DNA of 64,000 nt, taken from Stenopsyche tienmushanensis (taxonomy: Eukaryota > Arthropoda > Insecta > Trichoptera > Stenopsychidae). The first letter of the stretch is position 1. Every line of letters starts with the position of its first letter. The notes under the pieces were generated by a model. That model was given only the letters and a program-made list of their open reading frames with translations, made no database searches and had not been told where the DNA came from. Made by a program: the position numbers and the translations under genes. Positions 34,669-47,175 of this stretch are shown here, in pieces. The stretch spans positions 248,001 through 312,000 of the forward strand of contig WACJ01000104.1 in the NCBI GenBank assembly GCA_008973525.1, read 5' to 3'.

Positions 34669-37574
34669 TCATGGAGGTGGAGCGGCCGGAGCGGGCACCG
34701 CCAGCGACAAAAGCGTGCCACCGGCTCCGCCCCCGCCCTGTTGACTCAACTCTGCCTTGACGCGGCGCGCTATGTGCGATCTAGTATGTTTCCGCAAATG
34801 GTCCTTGCGGTAAAAACCTTAAAAAGAAAATCAAACATAGAAATAAATAGCATTTAAAAAAAATCACCATTTGGGATGTATTTAGAATACCTTTTCCGCA
34901 TTCTTGACAGATGTGCCTCTTTTCGCCTGAATGAATCACAAAGTGTAGCGTCAGTTGTTCTTTGCGTTTGAAAGCCTTCAAACAGACCGAGCATACGTAA
35001 GGACGCTCGGGATTGTGCGATTGCTTATGACGAGTCAAATGATCTTTTCTCTTTAAAGCTGCATTGCAAATATCACATATAAATCTAAAACAAATATCAA
35101 CATTAAAGACGTCGTAATCATGACCATTGACAATAATGTCACGATACGAGGGCAATCCCAGAAATCCCGACCTGACATATAAAGCTAATGTTTCAAGTTA
35201 TGACAATTTTGGGGGATGTGAAGGAAAATATTCTTCAATTTTTAATAACTAAAAATCAAAATCCTAGATGAAATATCAAGCTTATAGAAGGTAAGTTTGA
35301 TATACGATGCCCTGTTCGTTAGCATTGCTTGCTATACTGCGAGAGCCTGGGGTCACAGGCTGCACCAGCATCGTGGCATTAATTTAAGACACCGGCAGAT
35401 GCTCCGTGCCAGACATAGAGGGGCTCTTATTATAGTTACAAAGGCCTATATGACTGTTTCGACTACGACCCTGCCTGTTCTGGCTAGTTTTTTGCTGCTA
35501 GACTTGCACTTGAGTAAAACGGCTATTCCCGGAGGGGAAATGACGCTGGCAATTTCATGATTAATAAAGACTATTTGTATGTATGTTTTCTTCCATAAAA
35601 ATTTAAAAGGGGGTATCGAGACTGAAATGTTAGAAATTGGTGCTGTAGACGAAGTGTCCTATCGACCAATAACAAGCTCCTCCCGTTTAAGACACTTATT
35701 CGTCCAACGTTCATACGCTGCGCCCATCAAGAGTAATGTATCTCAAATCAAACATATCAAAGCTGCAAAGTCGTGCAGAATAAAGCGCTAAAAAAAGGTA
35801 TTGGACAACGTGTCAACTGAAAGTGCGTGAGCTAGCGGACATGATAGGCGTTTCAAAAAGTGCTGTACATCGCATATTGACTGAAAATTTGTACATGAAA
35901 AAGCTGTGTGCGAGATGGATGCTGCGTTTGCTCACAATGGAACAAAAACAGCATTGTGAGGGTGTTACAATCGAGTTAGATATTTTGTGCTCTCTTTGTT
36001 AGTTCGGGTACTTCTGGGACTGTCATTTTAATTTCAAACAATCAATACCTTCTTTCCATAGTATGACCGACTAAATGCTGTTCTAACATTCCTCTTTCGG
36101 GGTACGCCATATGACATTCGGGACAACAATAAAGCGTGCTTCCGTCGAGAGCCGTCGTCAGACGAATTTCACCGGGTTTAGGTCGCGGCTTTTTTTCTTT
36201 CGGCGGTTTCTTTTTCTTCTTCTTTTTACTAGACGTCGTCCCCGAAGGCGTTACGGTTCCGGTTTGACTTAACGCTAAAGTGGACGATTGCACTACGACT
36301 CCGCCGACGGCGTTGGTGGCCATCTATTAAAAAATATATAATTAAATTAACTGAACGTTTGCTATATATATATATATATATGATATTATTCAAAATAACA
36401 AACCACGTTGTTTAGTCCGTTGACATTGGCAGCGGCGGCGAGAAGATTTACACTATCGTCTTTTTTTATCGTGTCAGCGGAATACTTTAAAAAATGATGA
36501 AGCGAAAGCGGCAACGTCGAAGCTGGCAAATGCGATAAATAATCGGCTACTGCGGATCCGGGAGCCGCTAACGATTGCCAAGATGCGGGCATCGTCATAC
36601 TACTTCCGCCTTAAATATTTATAATTAAATCATTAGATGCATTAAAACGCTATTTTTATATATGTAATATATTATTATTACCTAAAAAATCTGCATTTCC
36701 ATTAGTGGGCGTTCGTTCTCTATGATCGCTTCTATTTTCTTGTTTGATGCTTTTACCGATGGAAGTATGTTCTTTCGCTTCGTGCACTACCACTACTAAC
36801 TGTTGAGAAGACGTCGGTTGTTGCAGTTGCTGAATTTGTCCTTGATTCTGACCTACAGATGCTAAAAATATTAGAGATAGACAAATTCAAGTACACTCTA
36901 CTTGCTGTCGTACATAAATACAATTAGTATAACTCGATTTAGATGGATTAAATAAATATTTGCATCGTACATTGTTGTTGGTGAAGAATCGTAGCGTTCA
37001 TCATATCCTGATCGTAGCCACCTTCGCGGGAATTTTTCTCAGACGATCTATCCGTTTTCAATTGCTGTTGTTGTTGCTGTTGTAAATTATCCGCGTTATT
37101 ATTTTGTTGCGAATATGGGACGGATATTTGGCCAGTGTATTGATGCGTCAAATTGTTCAGACCGACGGGCGACGACGTAGTGGCCGTCGTTATCGTGTGA
37201 TATTTCGTCCCGCCTGTATTAACTGAAATTGATAAATTCTAAAAATATGGTGCGATACGTTTGCCCGTTTATATTCCGAGTGCTTACCGGTATTCATGAT
37301 ATTTTGTTGTGTGGCATTCCCTCCCGAGTTCGGGACGTTGTTTAAGCTGACCGACAACGTTTTCGGGTTGCCTAAATTTTCCTACGTTGACGGCCATGCC
37401 CAGAGACGTAGGGTGTTGATTGAAATGAGTAACATTATTACTGTGGTATCTATTTCCTGCATCTTGGGTTTGCACTAGTGAGTTAGTGGTGCCGTCGTGC
37501 GTGAATTTCGCTGCAAACTGATGTATCGTGGGTATCGTTGCAGGAAAATGTCCGGTGAATGGGGAAAAATTCAT
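34669..37574 (-). CDS. C2H2 zinc-finger protein, paralogue A
   Basis: Probable nuclear DNA-binding regulator. Seven coding exons: 37574-37288, 37222-36971, 36861-36682, 36609-36404, 36323-36049, 35084-34891 and 34817-34669. After discounting one extra base they sum to 513 residues. It starts MNFSPFTGHFPATIPTIHQF, followed by low-complexity Asn/Gln-rich sequence including a six-Gln run. Exon 4 has DYLSHLPASTLPLSLHHFLK. Exon 5 carries a Lys/Pro-rich basic block and the first finger (CPEC...H...H). Three more C2H2 fingers follow with R/K-K-E/D-H/Q-L helices and a short Ala/Pro tail. Exon 1 has a +1 frame break. The same domain order, basic block and finger-4 intron position recur in paralogue B. 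The finger array resembles insect proteins of the Combgap or l(3)neo38 kind, but I cannot assign the orthologue. Confidence 0.85.
35297..35540 (+). mobile_element. R1-like LINE fragment in zinc-finger A intron 5
   Basis: The plus-strand frame CYTARAWGHRLHQHRG then LRARHRGALIIVTKAY matches the segment that follows the reverse transcriptase in R1-type ORF2 (Y...AWGH...RRGALLRVT.AYRT). Antisense to the host gene. Confidence 0.7.
35800..35970 (+). mobile_element. Mariner N-terminal fragment in zinc-finger A intron 5
   Basis: It reads VRELADMIGVSKSAVHRILTE followed by MKKLCARWMLRLLTMEQK, the second helix-turn-helix and linker of mariner transposases. No other part of the gene is attached. Antisense to the host gene. 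Confidence 0.75.
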
Positions 37575-38159
37575 TTTTGAAAATTTCTAATTCGCCGTCG
37601 GTCAGTTACCCTGTTGGAAAATAGCATCAATATTTTATATCCGATAATAAGTTTATAGTCTGAGAGATGTTCATTGACTCATTTTATATATATGTGCTTC
37701 GTAGGACATAATTTCTTTTTAAAATCAACACCGGAATGCTTCAAATTCATAAATATATACTAATTATTATGAAAATTGAGTATAATTTATTTTTTTATAA
37801 AATTATACCCCGTATTTCTGAAAAATTAAATTATCTTTGATGTGTTGCATGCTGTTTTTTTATTTAATAAGATATCATTATTAAATAAGTTGCTTTCATT
37901 TTGGTTCCTGTCAGTGTTTTAATAAAGTATCATATTGAATAGTTCAATATAAATAATGCAAAACAACAGGGACGTGATATTTGTGCTGTAAAATGAAGAG
38001 AATGTATTCAAAATTTGTCCATTACAGTGGACAATTGTCAGTATGTTAAATCTGAAGAGACACAATTATGATGTTAAGGTTGACGTTTGCACTGTGACAG
38101 GCATGAATGGATCTCATAATGTCGGAATTCCGGTCTGAAATTTGAATAAAATGTATTTC

Positions 38160-38450
38160 CCGATCAAGGACAAACGGTGACAGTGATTCTGCTGCGAGGT
38201 GCACGGTGCGGTGTGGAGGGCGCAGCGCCAAGTGGGTGCGGCTCGCACTCCGCACCCCTTCCCTGGCATGATGCCTCACACCCCGCAGCCCCCACAGCCT
38301 CTTACCATATTCTCTGGCGGCCGCCTCTTTGTGTAGCGCGACTTTTCCGCGGCACCTCTGACACAACCCCAGCCCCAACCCCTTCGCGCGCCCTCGCGGT
38401 CGAGGGATGAATTAATTTTAAAAAATGGCGCCCGCAACGTCACTATGAAA
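38160..38450 (-). promoter_or_regulatory. GC-rich CpG block upstream of zinc-finger A
   Basis: About 290 bases rich in CG dinucleotides in an otherwise AT-rich flank, about 0.6 kb above the zinc-finger A ATG. It is a likely promoter or 5' UTR exon by position. A weak acceptor-like CCAACAG lies at about 37611. No transcript evidence. Confidence 0.45.
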
Positions 38451-39310
38451 ATTCGCGACAAGAATCCCTCACGCATATAAAAGCAAATATCTACGAAAAT
38501 TAATAATATATTTAATATCCTCCAGAGGAGTGCAATTAATTAAATATAAAATTGTACTTTCACATTATATATTTTATTCTAATTAATAATTATTTTATAT
38601 CAATAATCAGTACCAAAATTAATGCACGAAATAAAAGGTCTATAGACCAAAACGGATATAATAACCTATAAATTTAAAATATATATTTTATTTTGACTTT
38701 TTGTACAATACACATTGAGGTTATCTCATGATAAAATTAAATAAAAGCAAGTATAAATGATTGTCATGAAAAAAATAATATAAATCAACTTCAGTCTTCT
38801 CGCCAAATCCAAATATAACTTGAATATTCTCCAATAAAATCTAAATCTTGATGATATTTCAGCTATCAGTATTGAATTCGTCTCGATTGTTCAAAATTGA
38901 AACCCATCGAGTCTAACATGCCTAGGGAAGTGTGTTGAAGGATATATAAAAAAACGAGAATTGTATAAAAATCTGTATTTGAATATTAAAATATCTTTTT
39001 GTCCACTTAAAGATAAAATAACTCATTACAAAATCTGTACAAATGATGAATGAACAATATTAAAAACCAAAAGTTACACGTTACGATGAATCAAATACAA
39101 GATTTTAGCTTCATAACAACGCCCACAAAATGTATGAATCTCTGTCATAATCGGGACGGAGTGCGACAACCTTTGCCGTTTTGTATACACATTGATATAA
39201 AGTAGCGCCTACAAATTTACAGATACGATATTCTCTTAAAAAGTGCAAGCATGCGAAATAAACTTGTTTACTGTCGATACTAGTAAAATTACAAATATAA
39301 ATTTTATGAC
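38451..39310. other. Intergenic AT-rich stretch
   Basis: Nothing recognised. Confidence 0.5.
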
Positions 39311-39311
39311 A

Positions 39312-39387
39312 TTAGATCACTAATCATACCATCAATATATGCATACGTCATTCAGAGTAGTCTGTGAGACTGATTAGTGATCTACGC
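39312..39387. mobile_element. piggyBac-type MITE, fourth copy
   Basis: It starts ATTAGATCACTAATCATAC and ends CTGATTAGTGATCTACGC, followed by TTAA at 39388. It has the internal GTAGTCTGTGAGAC block. The left TTAA is lost. Confidence 0.65.
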
Positions 39388-39391
39388 TTAA

Positions 39392-40555
39392 AAATCATTC
39401 GTAAATGATGTTTACGCAATTTTAATCGGATTCAAATATAATCCGATTGTTCATAGAATCGATACAATTCAAAATCTACAAGATCAAAGACAAACCAGTA
39501 CTTTTAATAATGAATTATGTATATTTTAGCTATCGTCGATGAAATGTTTATTTTAATAACAAAATTTTCACTATAACAATTTTACAAATGTTGAAACGAT
39601 AAAATGAGTTTATCAATTTTTGAAATTTCGGCTCTTCCATTGGAAATTTATTCCAATTGCATATCTTACATATTTATATATATATATTTTTCTATTTAAT
39701 ATTTACTATACACGCATTTAAGAAATTTATAACTGATTAATGCAATAGGGATGTAGAAAATTAAAATGTTAAAAAAACATCAGCTACAGTTATTTAAGAA
39801 TCCTAACATTTAGAGTTTTAAAATACGAATTATTGCTTGGAATTTAACTTTTTTACTTTACACAATGACGTGTAAATTTAATTTAAAAAATATCAAAACA
39901 CACCACCTATAATCTGATTGTTTGGTTATTTGAATGTTGATAGATATGTTATGTACACGGTATTAAAAAAAAATACATATCAAAAAGCAGTGTGATAGAA
40001 TGAAAATTAAACAGAAAAATAGCTTAATTCGCTGAAAATCGTCCGAAAAAATCTTCAATAAAATGAATCGGGCAGTTTAAACGATATATGTTACGATATA
40101 GCGTTAACATAAAATCGCTTTATGTTGATAAGAATAAAGCATCGTAGATTAATTTCATAGGACGATATTATATGATATGGATCACACTGTATTTAATACT
40201 AACATTTGTTATAAAAAGCACATTAAATAAAGCAAATAAATAGGTCATTTCGGATAAAACAGTAAATAAGTTCTCAAATAATTCGATTAAATGGTTCCTC
40301 GAAATACGACGATACAATGGATATATTGCAAATAAAAAACACAACGAAACGGAAAATTCGATTCTTAAATAGCATCAGCAGATCGAGTTATTAGACCGTT
40401 CGGTCAGAAACGTCGTTTTAGTTGCGTTTGAGCTATCGCTTTTAAGAACGTTATTTTGTGCAAATAATTTTTTTGAAGATGGTGGATGTTGTGTCACAAC
40501 AGAAGGTCTCGGATACGGTAAAAAAAAGGCTTTATTTGAGTGTACAGATTCCGAT
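39392..40555. other. Intergenic AT-rich stretch
   Basis: Nothing recognised. Confidence 0.5.
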
Positions 40556-40559
40556 GAAA

Positions 40560-40970
40560 TAATCTAAAGCCTGGGGTCCGCATAGCCAATACTGGTGGTC
40601 CACGGCCAATACACAGATGGAGAATTATCAACAAAGTCAAACGCACAATCCTTTTGTATGGAACCCCGATACGACACGAGTCGCTGAGATTTGAGATGAA
40701 CAGAAAGAAGCTGATGAGGAACTTCTTGGTAAAAAAGAGGACCTTGCACTTCGAACATCCCAAATATCAGAACAAAATGATATCAGTTCCGCAAAGGAAG
40801 ATGGACCCATCGACTTATATCATCGGTGATAAGTCAATGGAGAACCCGGAAACCCCGGAAAAAGACAACAACATTGTGCCATTACTGTCAGGCAGAGATT
40901 GACGCCATGAAGCGCACCATCGACGGTTGTGAGGCTCGTGTGAATTCGGTTGGCAAAAGATTCCACAAAC
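40560..40970 (+). mobile_element. R1-like LINE fragment
   Basis: The plus-strand frames include RTILLYGTPIRHESLRFEMN, which resembles the LLYGAPVW motif after the reverse transcriptase. They also include CHYCQAEIDAMKRTIDGCE, the C-terminal Cys/His cluster with a His changed. Truncated and frame-broken. Confidence 0.6.
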
Positions 40971-41089
40971 ACCTCCTTCCGACTATATCGTTATTTAGAC
41001 GGATGCAGCATTATTTATTTATATTTTACATAGAGGTGAAATTTAAAAAAACGACATTTTCGATCGGATGCTAATATTAAATGTCGACA

Positions 41090-43430
41090 GAATAAGAATT
41101 TATAAACATAAAATCTCAAATAAAAAGTGTACTCTCAATTATCGGCATGATTTTTTTAATATTGATATTTACAAATAGCACTCTAAAAACTGACTGAATT
41201 TAATTAGAAAATTTAATACCAATTATTTATATAACGTCTCCAGTGAAATATATTAGATTTTTTAATTGGATGAATAACCGAGAATACACGACGACATTGG
41301 GATAAAGATTTACATAAATGCACCTGTGACGATATTTTTTCATAAACCATTTATACAAACATGTTTTGTATTTGTTAAAAATCATATGCTTCTAAAAATA
41401 TTTGGAGAAATAAAAATATTTCTACGACTAATTCAAATTACTACGGTAAACTAATAAATTATTATTTTAGTTTTTGCATAAAATAATCAAGCACAATGTG
41501 TGAAAATTAATCTAGCAACCACCCAAAACTAAAGAATACGTTTAACTGATGTAAAAAAAACTTAAGCATACAGCAAATTCCTTTCAATATACAACCTAAT
41601 TATATTTAATTATTTCCGAACTATCAATGACTAGTTCAAGAAATGTAAGTGTAATTTTAATAAACGAAGTAATACCCTATAATTTTACAATTGTTTTTGG
41701 AAATCCGTCAATTGAAAAATGTCATTAAACTTGTTTTGTAAAATAGCGTAAAAAAATTGTGCTTGTGTTCAATTCGATAAAAGCAACGAAACAGGAATAG
41801 CGGATATCAAAAAAACAGTCAACCCTCCTATAGCGACTATAGAGTTTGCGGCATCTCGTATGCATATTAATCACTTGCGTTTGTTAACAAACTAAACGCG
41901 TATAAATTTTTCAATGGGTATCTAACACTCTATAGCGTGGTCCCTATCTCGACACTATAGAAGGGTCGACCGTAAAACGAGGATTTGAAAGCGACAAACA
42001 AAATCATTCGAAAATAATAAGCAATTTACGAAAAATCAGGCACTTCAATTTAATTTCCACACGCTAATAAGAAAAAAAGATAATTCTACGATTTTACGAA
42101 AAATGAGTTAAATGTAAAAATCAAATTAACCACTAGAATAAATAAAATATTAATAATTAAGCATTTACGTCTAAACGATAAAAAAAAGATACACACAATA
42201 TTTTATGTAATATACACATTTTAGTATTTTGGTCAATTTTCAATAAATTTGATTTAAATCACCGTAATCACATTGACCTTATTCTATTACATTATTGACT
42301 CGCCGAAACTGGCCACTATCGGCTACAAAACGCTTACACACACATACAAAGTCGACTTTCGAAAATACAAAAGCTACTTTATATTCACGTTTTTCGGCTC
42401 CGTTCAATCCCTCATAGGCAAATCATAAAAGTTGTCAGCGAGCAGAGCGTAACGACAAAAAATGAAAAATACGGGGGCGATAGTGACCAGTTTCCGTTAG
42501 ATTTATTTAGTGCGTGCAGGATGGTCCGTTAATCTTATATTGAAACAGTCCTAATCTCATAATACTTTCCAAGAAAGACGAAGCCTGGTATTTTTATAAA
42601 TGACTATATTTTTATATAATGCAAGAGTTTCAAAGATTTCGAATAACATTCTACAATCCATAGCACCTTAGAAATATCGGATGAATAACTTATACACCAT
42701 AATCACCAAAAATTAAATTTAGGATATAGAGAGAATGATCTCGTTGATAAAATTAAAACAAATAATAATCTCCGCGTTATATGCATAATTTTAAGAACAT
42801 CATGGAACAACGCGCATATATTTTCAGCATTGTCAATACGTATGGATTGTTTGATGTCATCGTATTTACGGATTACATATTTATTTGGCATAAATTTAAA
42901 TAGATTTCCTCGTTCGATAATCTCATATTTTCAATTGGGTTTTTAAAGATTATATATTGAAAAAACGTGTAGTAAAATTGGTATTAAAATCTACCGACGT
43001 TTCATTGCAAAATAACATTAAAAAACAAACATTTTACAACATTTATATATATATATATATATAAACATTGCTTATAAATGATTGTACTTATACGTATTTT
43101 AATGCACCACTAGATTTAAAAAATTCTTTGTAAGCATTTTTTAATTAAGAAGTATTTTATAAATAGGTTTTAAAAATCATAAAAATCTCGATGAAAATTT
43201 TCCGGGTGTTCGCTCAATGCCTGGCATGTTGTGAAACGAGTTCAAAAATATAGGTATGCCACATGTCAAATAAAATTAAAATGTATTTCTACAAAGTTTT
43301 TAACGTAATTTTAAATTATAAAATAATAAAAGAAGTATGTCCACATAATTTATCATCTATCAAAATTAAAAATATATTGATGTACTCATAGCATTACCCT
43401 TATAATGTTTTATTACAAATAAATCAACAC
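41090..43430. other. Long 3' flank of zinc-finger B
   Basis: AT-rich, with a TA microsatellite near 43040. No coding region or repeat family recognised on either strand. It may include a long 3' UTR of paralogue B, but a poly(A) signal lies close to the stop. Confidence 0.45.
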
Positions 43431-43431
43431 T

Positions 43432-43437
43432 TTTATT
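43432..43437 (-). terminator. Candidate poly(A) signal of zinc-finger B
   Basis: TTTATT on the plus strand reads as AATAAA on the minus strand, about 55 bases past the stop codon at 43491. Confidence 0.45.
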
Positions 43438-43490
43438 GCCTTCAACTATGTGCATTATGTCTATAAATGAAACAACACTTTGTGTAAAGT

Positions 43491-46400
43491 TTATTGTTGC
43501 AATAACATTCCTTCCATTTCTTGCTTGATGTTATGTGTCTCTGTAGTTGTTTGATTTCCATTATTAGCCATTGATACTAAATGCTGTGGCAGAGTTATAT
43601 GAATAGGTACCGAAGCAGTACTAGTAGGAACCTGAAAACATAATTATATATTTTCAAAAGTTACATTTAAATATTCAACAGCAATCTCAACGACGTAGGG
43701 ACGTACAAACTTTCAATAGGGGCGCTTGTTAAGTTATAGCGTTGAATAACGCGTGCAAATCATCACATCACAGTTTGAGAAACGTCGAGAGTCGACTATT
43801 CAACGTTTGGTGACCAAATTCAAGTCAACCGGTTCGATAAATAATCAGTCCGTATGAGAGTGAGTTTACAGAAAAACCTGAGAAAATCAATTTCTCCTCA
43901 TTCACAAGAACTTGGCCTTCTATGACTTTAACATGGCGAATTTTGCATCGGGACATGGATCTGCACCTGTGGAGAGACTCATTTTTTGATGAACTATTGG
44001 CAAAATTGTCAGATTTGGGACGTTATCAATCCACATGATGTACCAAATTCACACTGAAGATCAATGATATGATGATAACAACTTTTTGTGGCGCTCCATA
44101 CCACGATGGTCATTATGCACGATCAATTTGAGGGCATGGTTATCTCGGCGGTGACGTGAACTGGCTATCTATTTGGGCTATCTTATATTGCGGGTTTATG
44201 CGTATAAACCGCAAACAATTGATCAAAATCAACATAACGAACTGGCATCCAACAAATTCAGCTAAATTTATGTGAAATTGTACCTTCCGAATAAGTGTCA
44301 CCAAGTAAATCCGCAGGCCGACATTTGAACGAAGTTATGTTCCACACTTAATGCCATAAAATATTCAGATTAAAAAAAGTTGAGTGGCTATGTTTATATA
44401 TCACCGTTTACAAAAATTAAACTATGTAAAAATAATGTCACCTACATGGATAGTGATTTCTGGTTGAATTGTCGACATAGTAGTAGAAGTTCCTGGTCTA
44501 TTTACATCGTTGCTTGTAGATGTAGTGGGCGATGCCGCTTGTTGTGGTTGGTGTGTTTGCTGATATTGCGTATGTAAATTTTGAGCGACAATTTCATCAC
44601 GCGCTCGTTTAGAAGCGTGTGCTCGCGTATGTTTACGTAAATGATCTTTTCTATAGAACCCTATAAGAAAAACAATAATTTTAGATGTCGAATTGCATTC
44701 AAAGGCGGAAAGATAATTCAGTTGCAAATACATGCTCATCGGGGATGCAATCAACAGTATCAGACATGCATTAAAACTTACCTTTGCCGCATTCCTGACA
44801 AATTTCCGTCTTTGCACCCGAGTGTATAACAAAATGCAGATTAAGATGCTCTTTTCGTTTGAATCCTTTCAAACACACAGAGCAAACAAATGGTCTATCA
44901 GGATTGTGGACCGAGTTTATGTCTCTCTAAATGCTCTCTTCGTTTCAAACTGGAATGTTAAAAATAAAAAAATGCCAACTAAAACAAATATTTCAGATCG
45001 TATAACTAAACAACATGCAACATATGATATATATGAGATATGTGCAAAGTAAAACTTATTCTCGAGTTCAAAAGATCAGAATCTTATCGATAAAATAGGA
45101 TAAGAATTAAAAGGTTAAATTTTACATCAGGGTCAAATTTTTATGACGGTTTCCAGAATAAACTTTAAAGTGTGAATATTTTGCTATCCGCATGCAAATA
45201 GAATTGACATGACGATAAAATAAAGCACTACGAAAACACTCACCCGGCTCCACAGATGCCGCATATATATCTTCTTTCAATTTTGTGACTGAGTAAATGT
45301 TGCTCCAACAATTCCTTCTCCGGGTATGCATTATGACATTCCGGACAGCAATACAGCATTGTACCATCGAGAGCTGTAGCTATAACGACCTGGCCGGGTT
45401 TCGGTTTTTTTGGCTTTGGTGGTTTTTTTTTGTACTTCTTTTTTTTCTTAATTTTCACAGGCATTTCTATACAACAAAAATACATGAACTCAATTCGGAT
45501 CAACATAAATAATAATTATTTTTGATCATATTAACAGTAAAAAGCAGAAGAGGGCAACAGCTGATCTGTTCCATAAATAAATCAATGATAAATCATTAAG
45601 AGACTAGAAAAGTGACTGAACTGAACTAAAAAGAGTTATTTTTGCAACAATCCCAAAACAAACAGTTAACTCACTTTCCAATCTTACAAAAAAAGGGTGC
45701 TGATTTCAAGGAAATTTGATTATTTGTCTCACCGGTTTCGACTTCTTCCGTTTGCTGGGTTGACTCTTGAGTCTCCTTGTCTTTGGGGGCCTCCTCGACG
45801 ACCGCATCCTCTTCGGCGTCTTCCTTCGGATTGCTCGTGTCGTTATTGAACCTGCATATTGTTAATACGCACCATATATAAAATCACCCATAGATAAAAC
45901 TTTACTGCACACAGTCAGTTGTGTATCGCTACGAGACTGCAATGCACTATCTAATGAGTGCGAGTGAGGAAAATGCATACTTAAGAAACTGGTGCAACTG
46001 CGCACCCCCAGGTAACTGACGAAGATATTCAGCCAAATCTGCATTGGGCGAGGCGACTGTCCACTGTTGAGCACCCTGAATGTTCGCCACCACTTCCACT
46101 TCCTACAAAATAATACCGCAATAATATTAAAACTCGACCACGTCTTCCGACTACTGAACCAGTGTTCAGATAATATACTCACTTCTGATTTTGAAGTCTC
46201 GTCAGTGACAGAGCCCTCTTGCTTTATTCTAAAGGTGTTGTTATTATTGTTGGCCGTCTTCTTGATTTCGTCAATGTTGAGAACGTGCTGGGTGGGCAGG
46301 AGCGAATTGATATGTATAGTGTAAGGTGCGTAGCTCGCCTCCGGGCTCTGACCTTTGCTCGCCCCTGAGACTAAATGCTCGGCGCCCGAAAGATTGGGAG

Positions 46401-47175
46401 CCAGCATCTGAACGTCCTGCGGTTGAAGCGCCGCAACAACCTGCAGACCTACAACGCAAAGGGCAAAATAAGAAAAAATCCTGACGAAAACATTAAAATA
46501 TCAAATGCAACTGGAACTGTTCAAACCTTCCGGCAGTCCGGCATTTCCGATAATCTGCACGCCCTCGGCACCATCCTGCTGGGCATAGGCGAGCGTCAAC
46601 ACTGTTCCTAAAAGTGTGAAATTTAAAGAGTTACAATGCTCGTGAGGTCGGAAAATTTATACAGAGGGAAATCGCGGAGATATTACCTATCTCCCCCTGC
46701 TGAAAAGTCTGCAGCGGGATGTGTGCCATCTGGTACTTGGGCTGATGCACCGTCACCTGGGAAGCGTGTGTCGAGACGTTGGGATTCATCAGCTGGATCT
46801 GCAGGGTCTGCTGAGGATCACCTGCGGGGGGGGGAAGAGAGTCGCTGTCATACGAGAAGGGAAATTGAGGGGCGACAAAACACCGAAGGGGCGACACTCA
46901 CCGGGCTTCGCTCCCGGAACGGTGATCGGCAGCGTGATCAGCTGCTGCTGGGCCGGCTGGTGGGGCAGAGCCTGGAAGCCCGCCCCGCCCTCCACCGGCC
47001 GGAGGTAGTGGACGCCGCTCTCGCCGCCGGAGAGCACTCCCACCACCTGACCCATCTGGGCCCCGTTGGCGGAGGCGGCGGTGATGTTCTGGGCGAACTT
47101 GGCGGACGTGAAGTGATGCATGGTCGCAGCGGGCAGGGAGCCGGCAAACTGGCCAGCGAAGGAAGCGTAATTCAT
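43491..47175 (-). CDS. C2H2 zinc-finger protein, paralogue B
   Basis: Probable nuclear DNA-binding regulator. Ten coding exons: 47175-46902, 46821-46687, 46607-46527, 46448-46183, 46102-45981, 45851-45733, 45466-45244, 44949-44782, 44660-44446 and 43631-43491. After discounting one extra base they sum to 580 residues. It starts MNYASFAGQFAGSLPAATMH, parallel to paralogue A. A Gln-rich middle, an EYLRQLPGGAQLHQFLK segment and an acidic exon 6 follow. Exon 7 has a Lys/Pro block and finger 1; exons 7 to 9 hold fingers 2-4 (for example CSVCLKGFKRKEHLNLH and CQECGKGFYRKDHLRKH). It ends KQEMEGMLLQQ. A +1 frame break lies in finger 2. An acceptor TTTTTCAG at about 47213 shows a 5' UTR exon upstream, inside the CpG-rich block. 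Intron 9 holds a mariner copy. Confidence 0.87.
43690..44345 (+). mobile_element. Mariner-family relic in zinc-finger B intron 9
   Basis: It fills most of the 814-bp intron. Broken plus-strand frames show an N-terminal helix-turn-helix (LRNVESRLFNVW-like), a SPHSQELGLL segment and the C-terminal MRINRKQLIKINITNW-type stretch. The 57.83-58.15 kb copy shows the same C-terminus better preserved. Antisense to the host gene. Confidence 0.6.

Noticed and set aside
36362..36382. TA microsatellites here and at 28603, 43040
   Set aside because: Simple repeats of a kind expected in AT-rich insect DNA, with nothing special about position.
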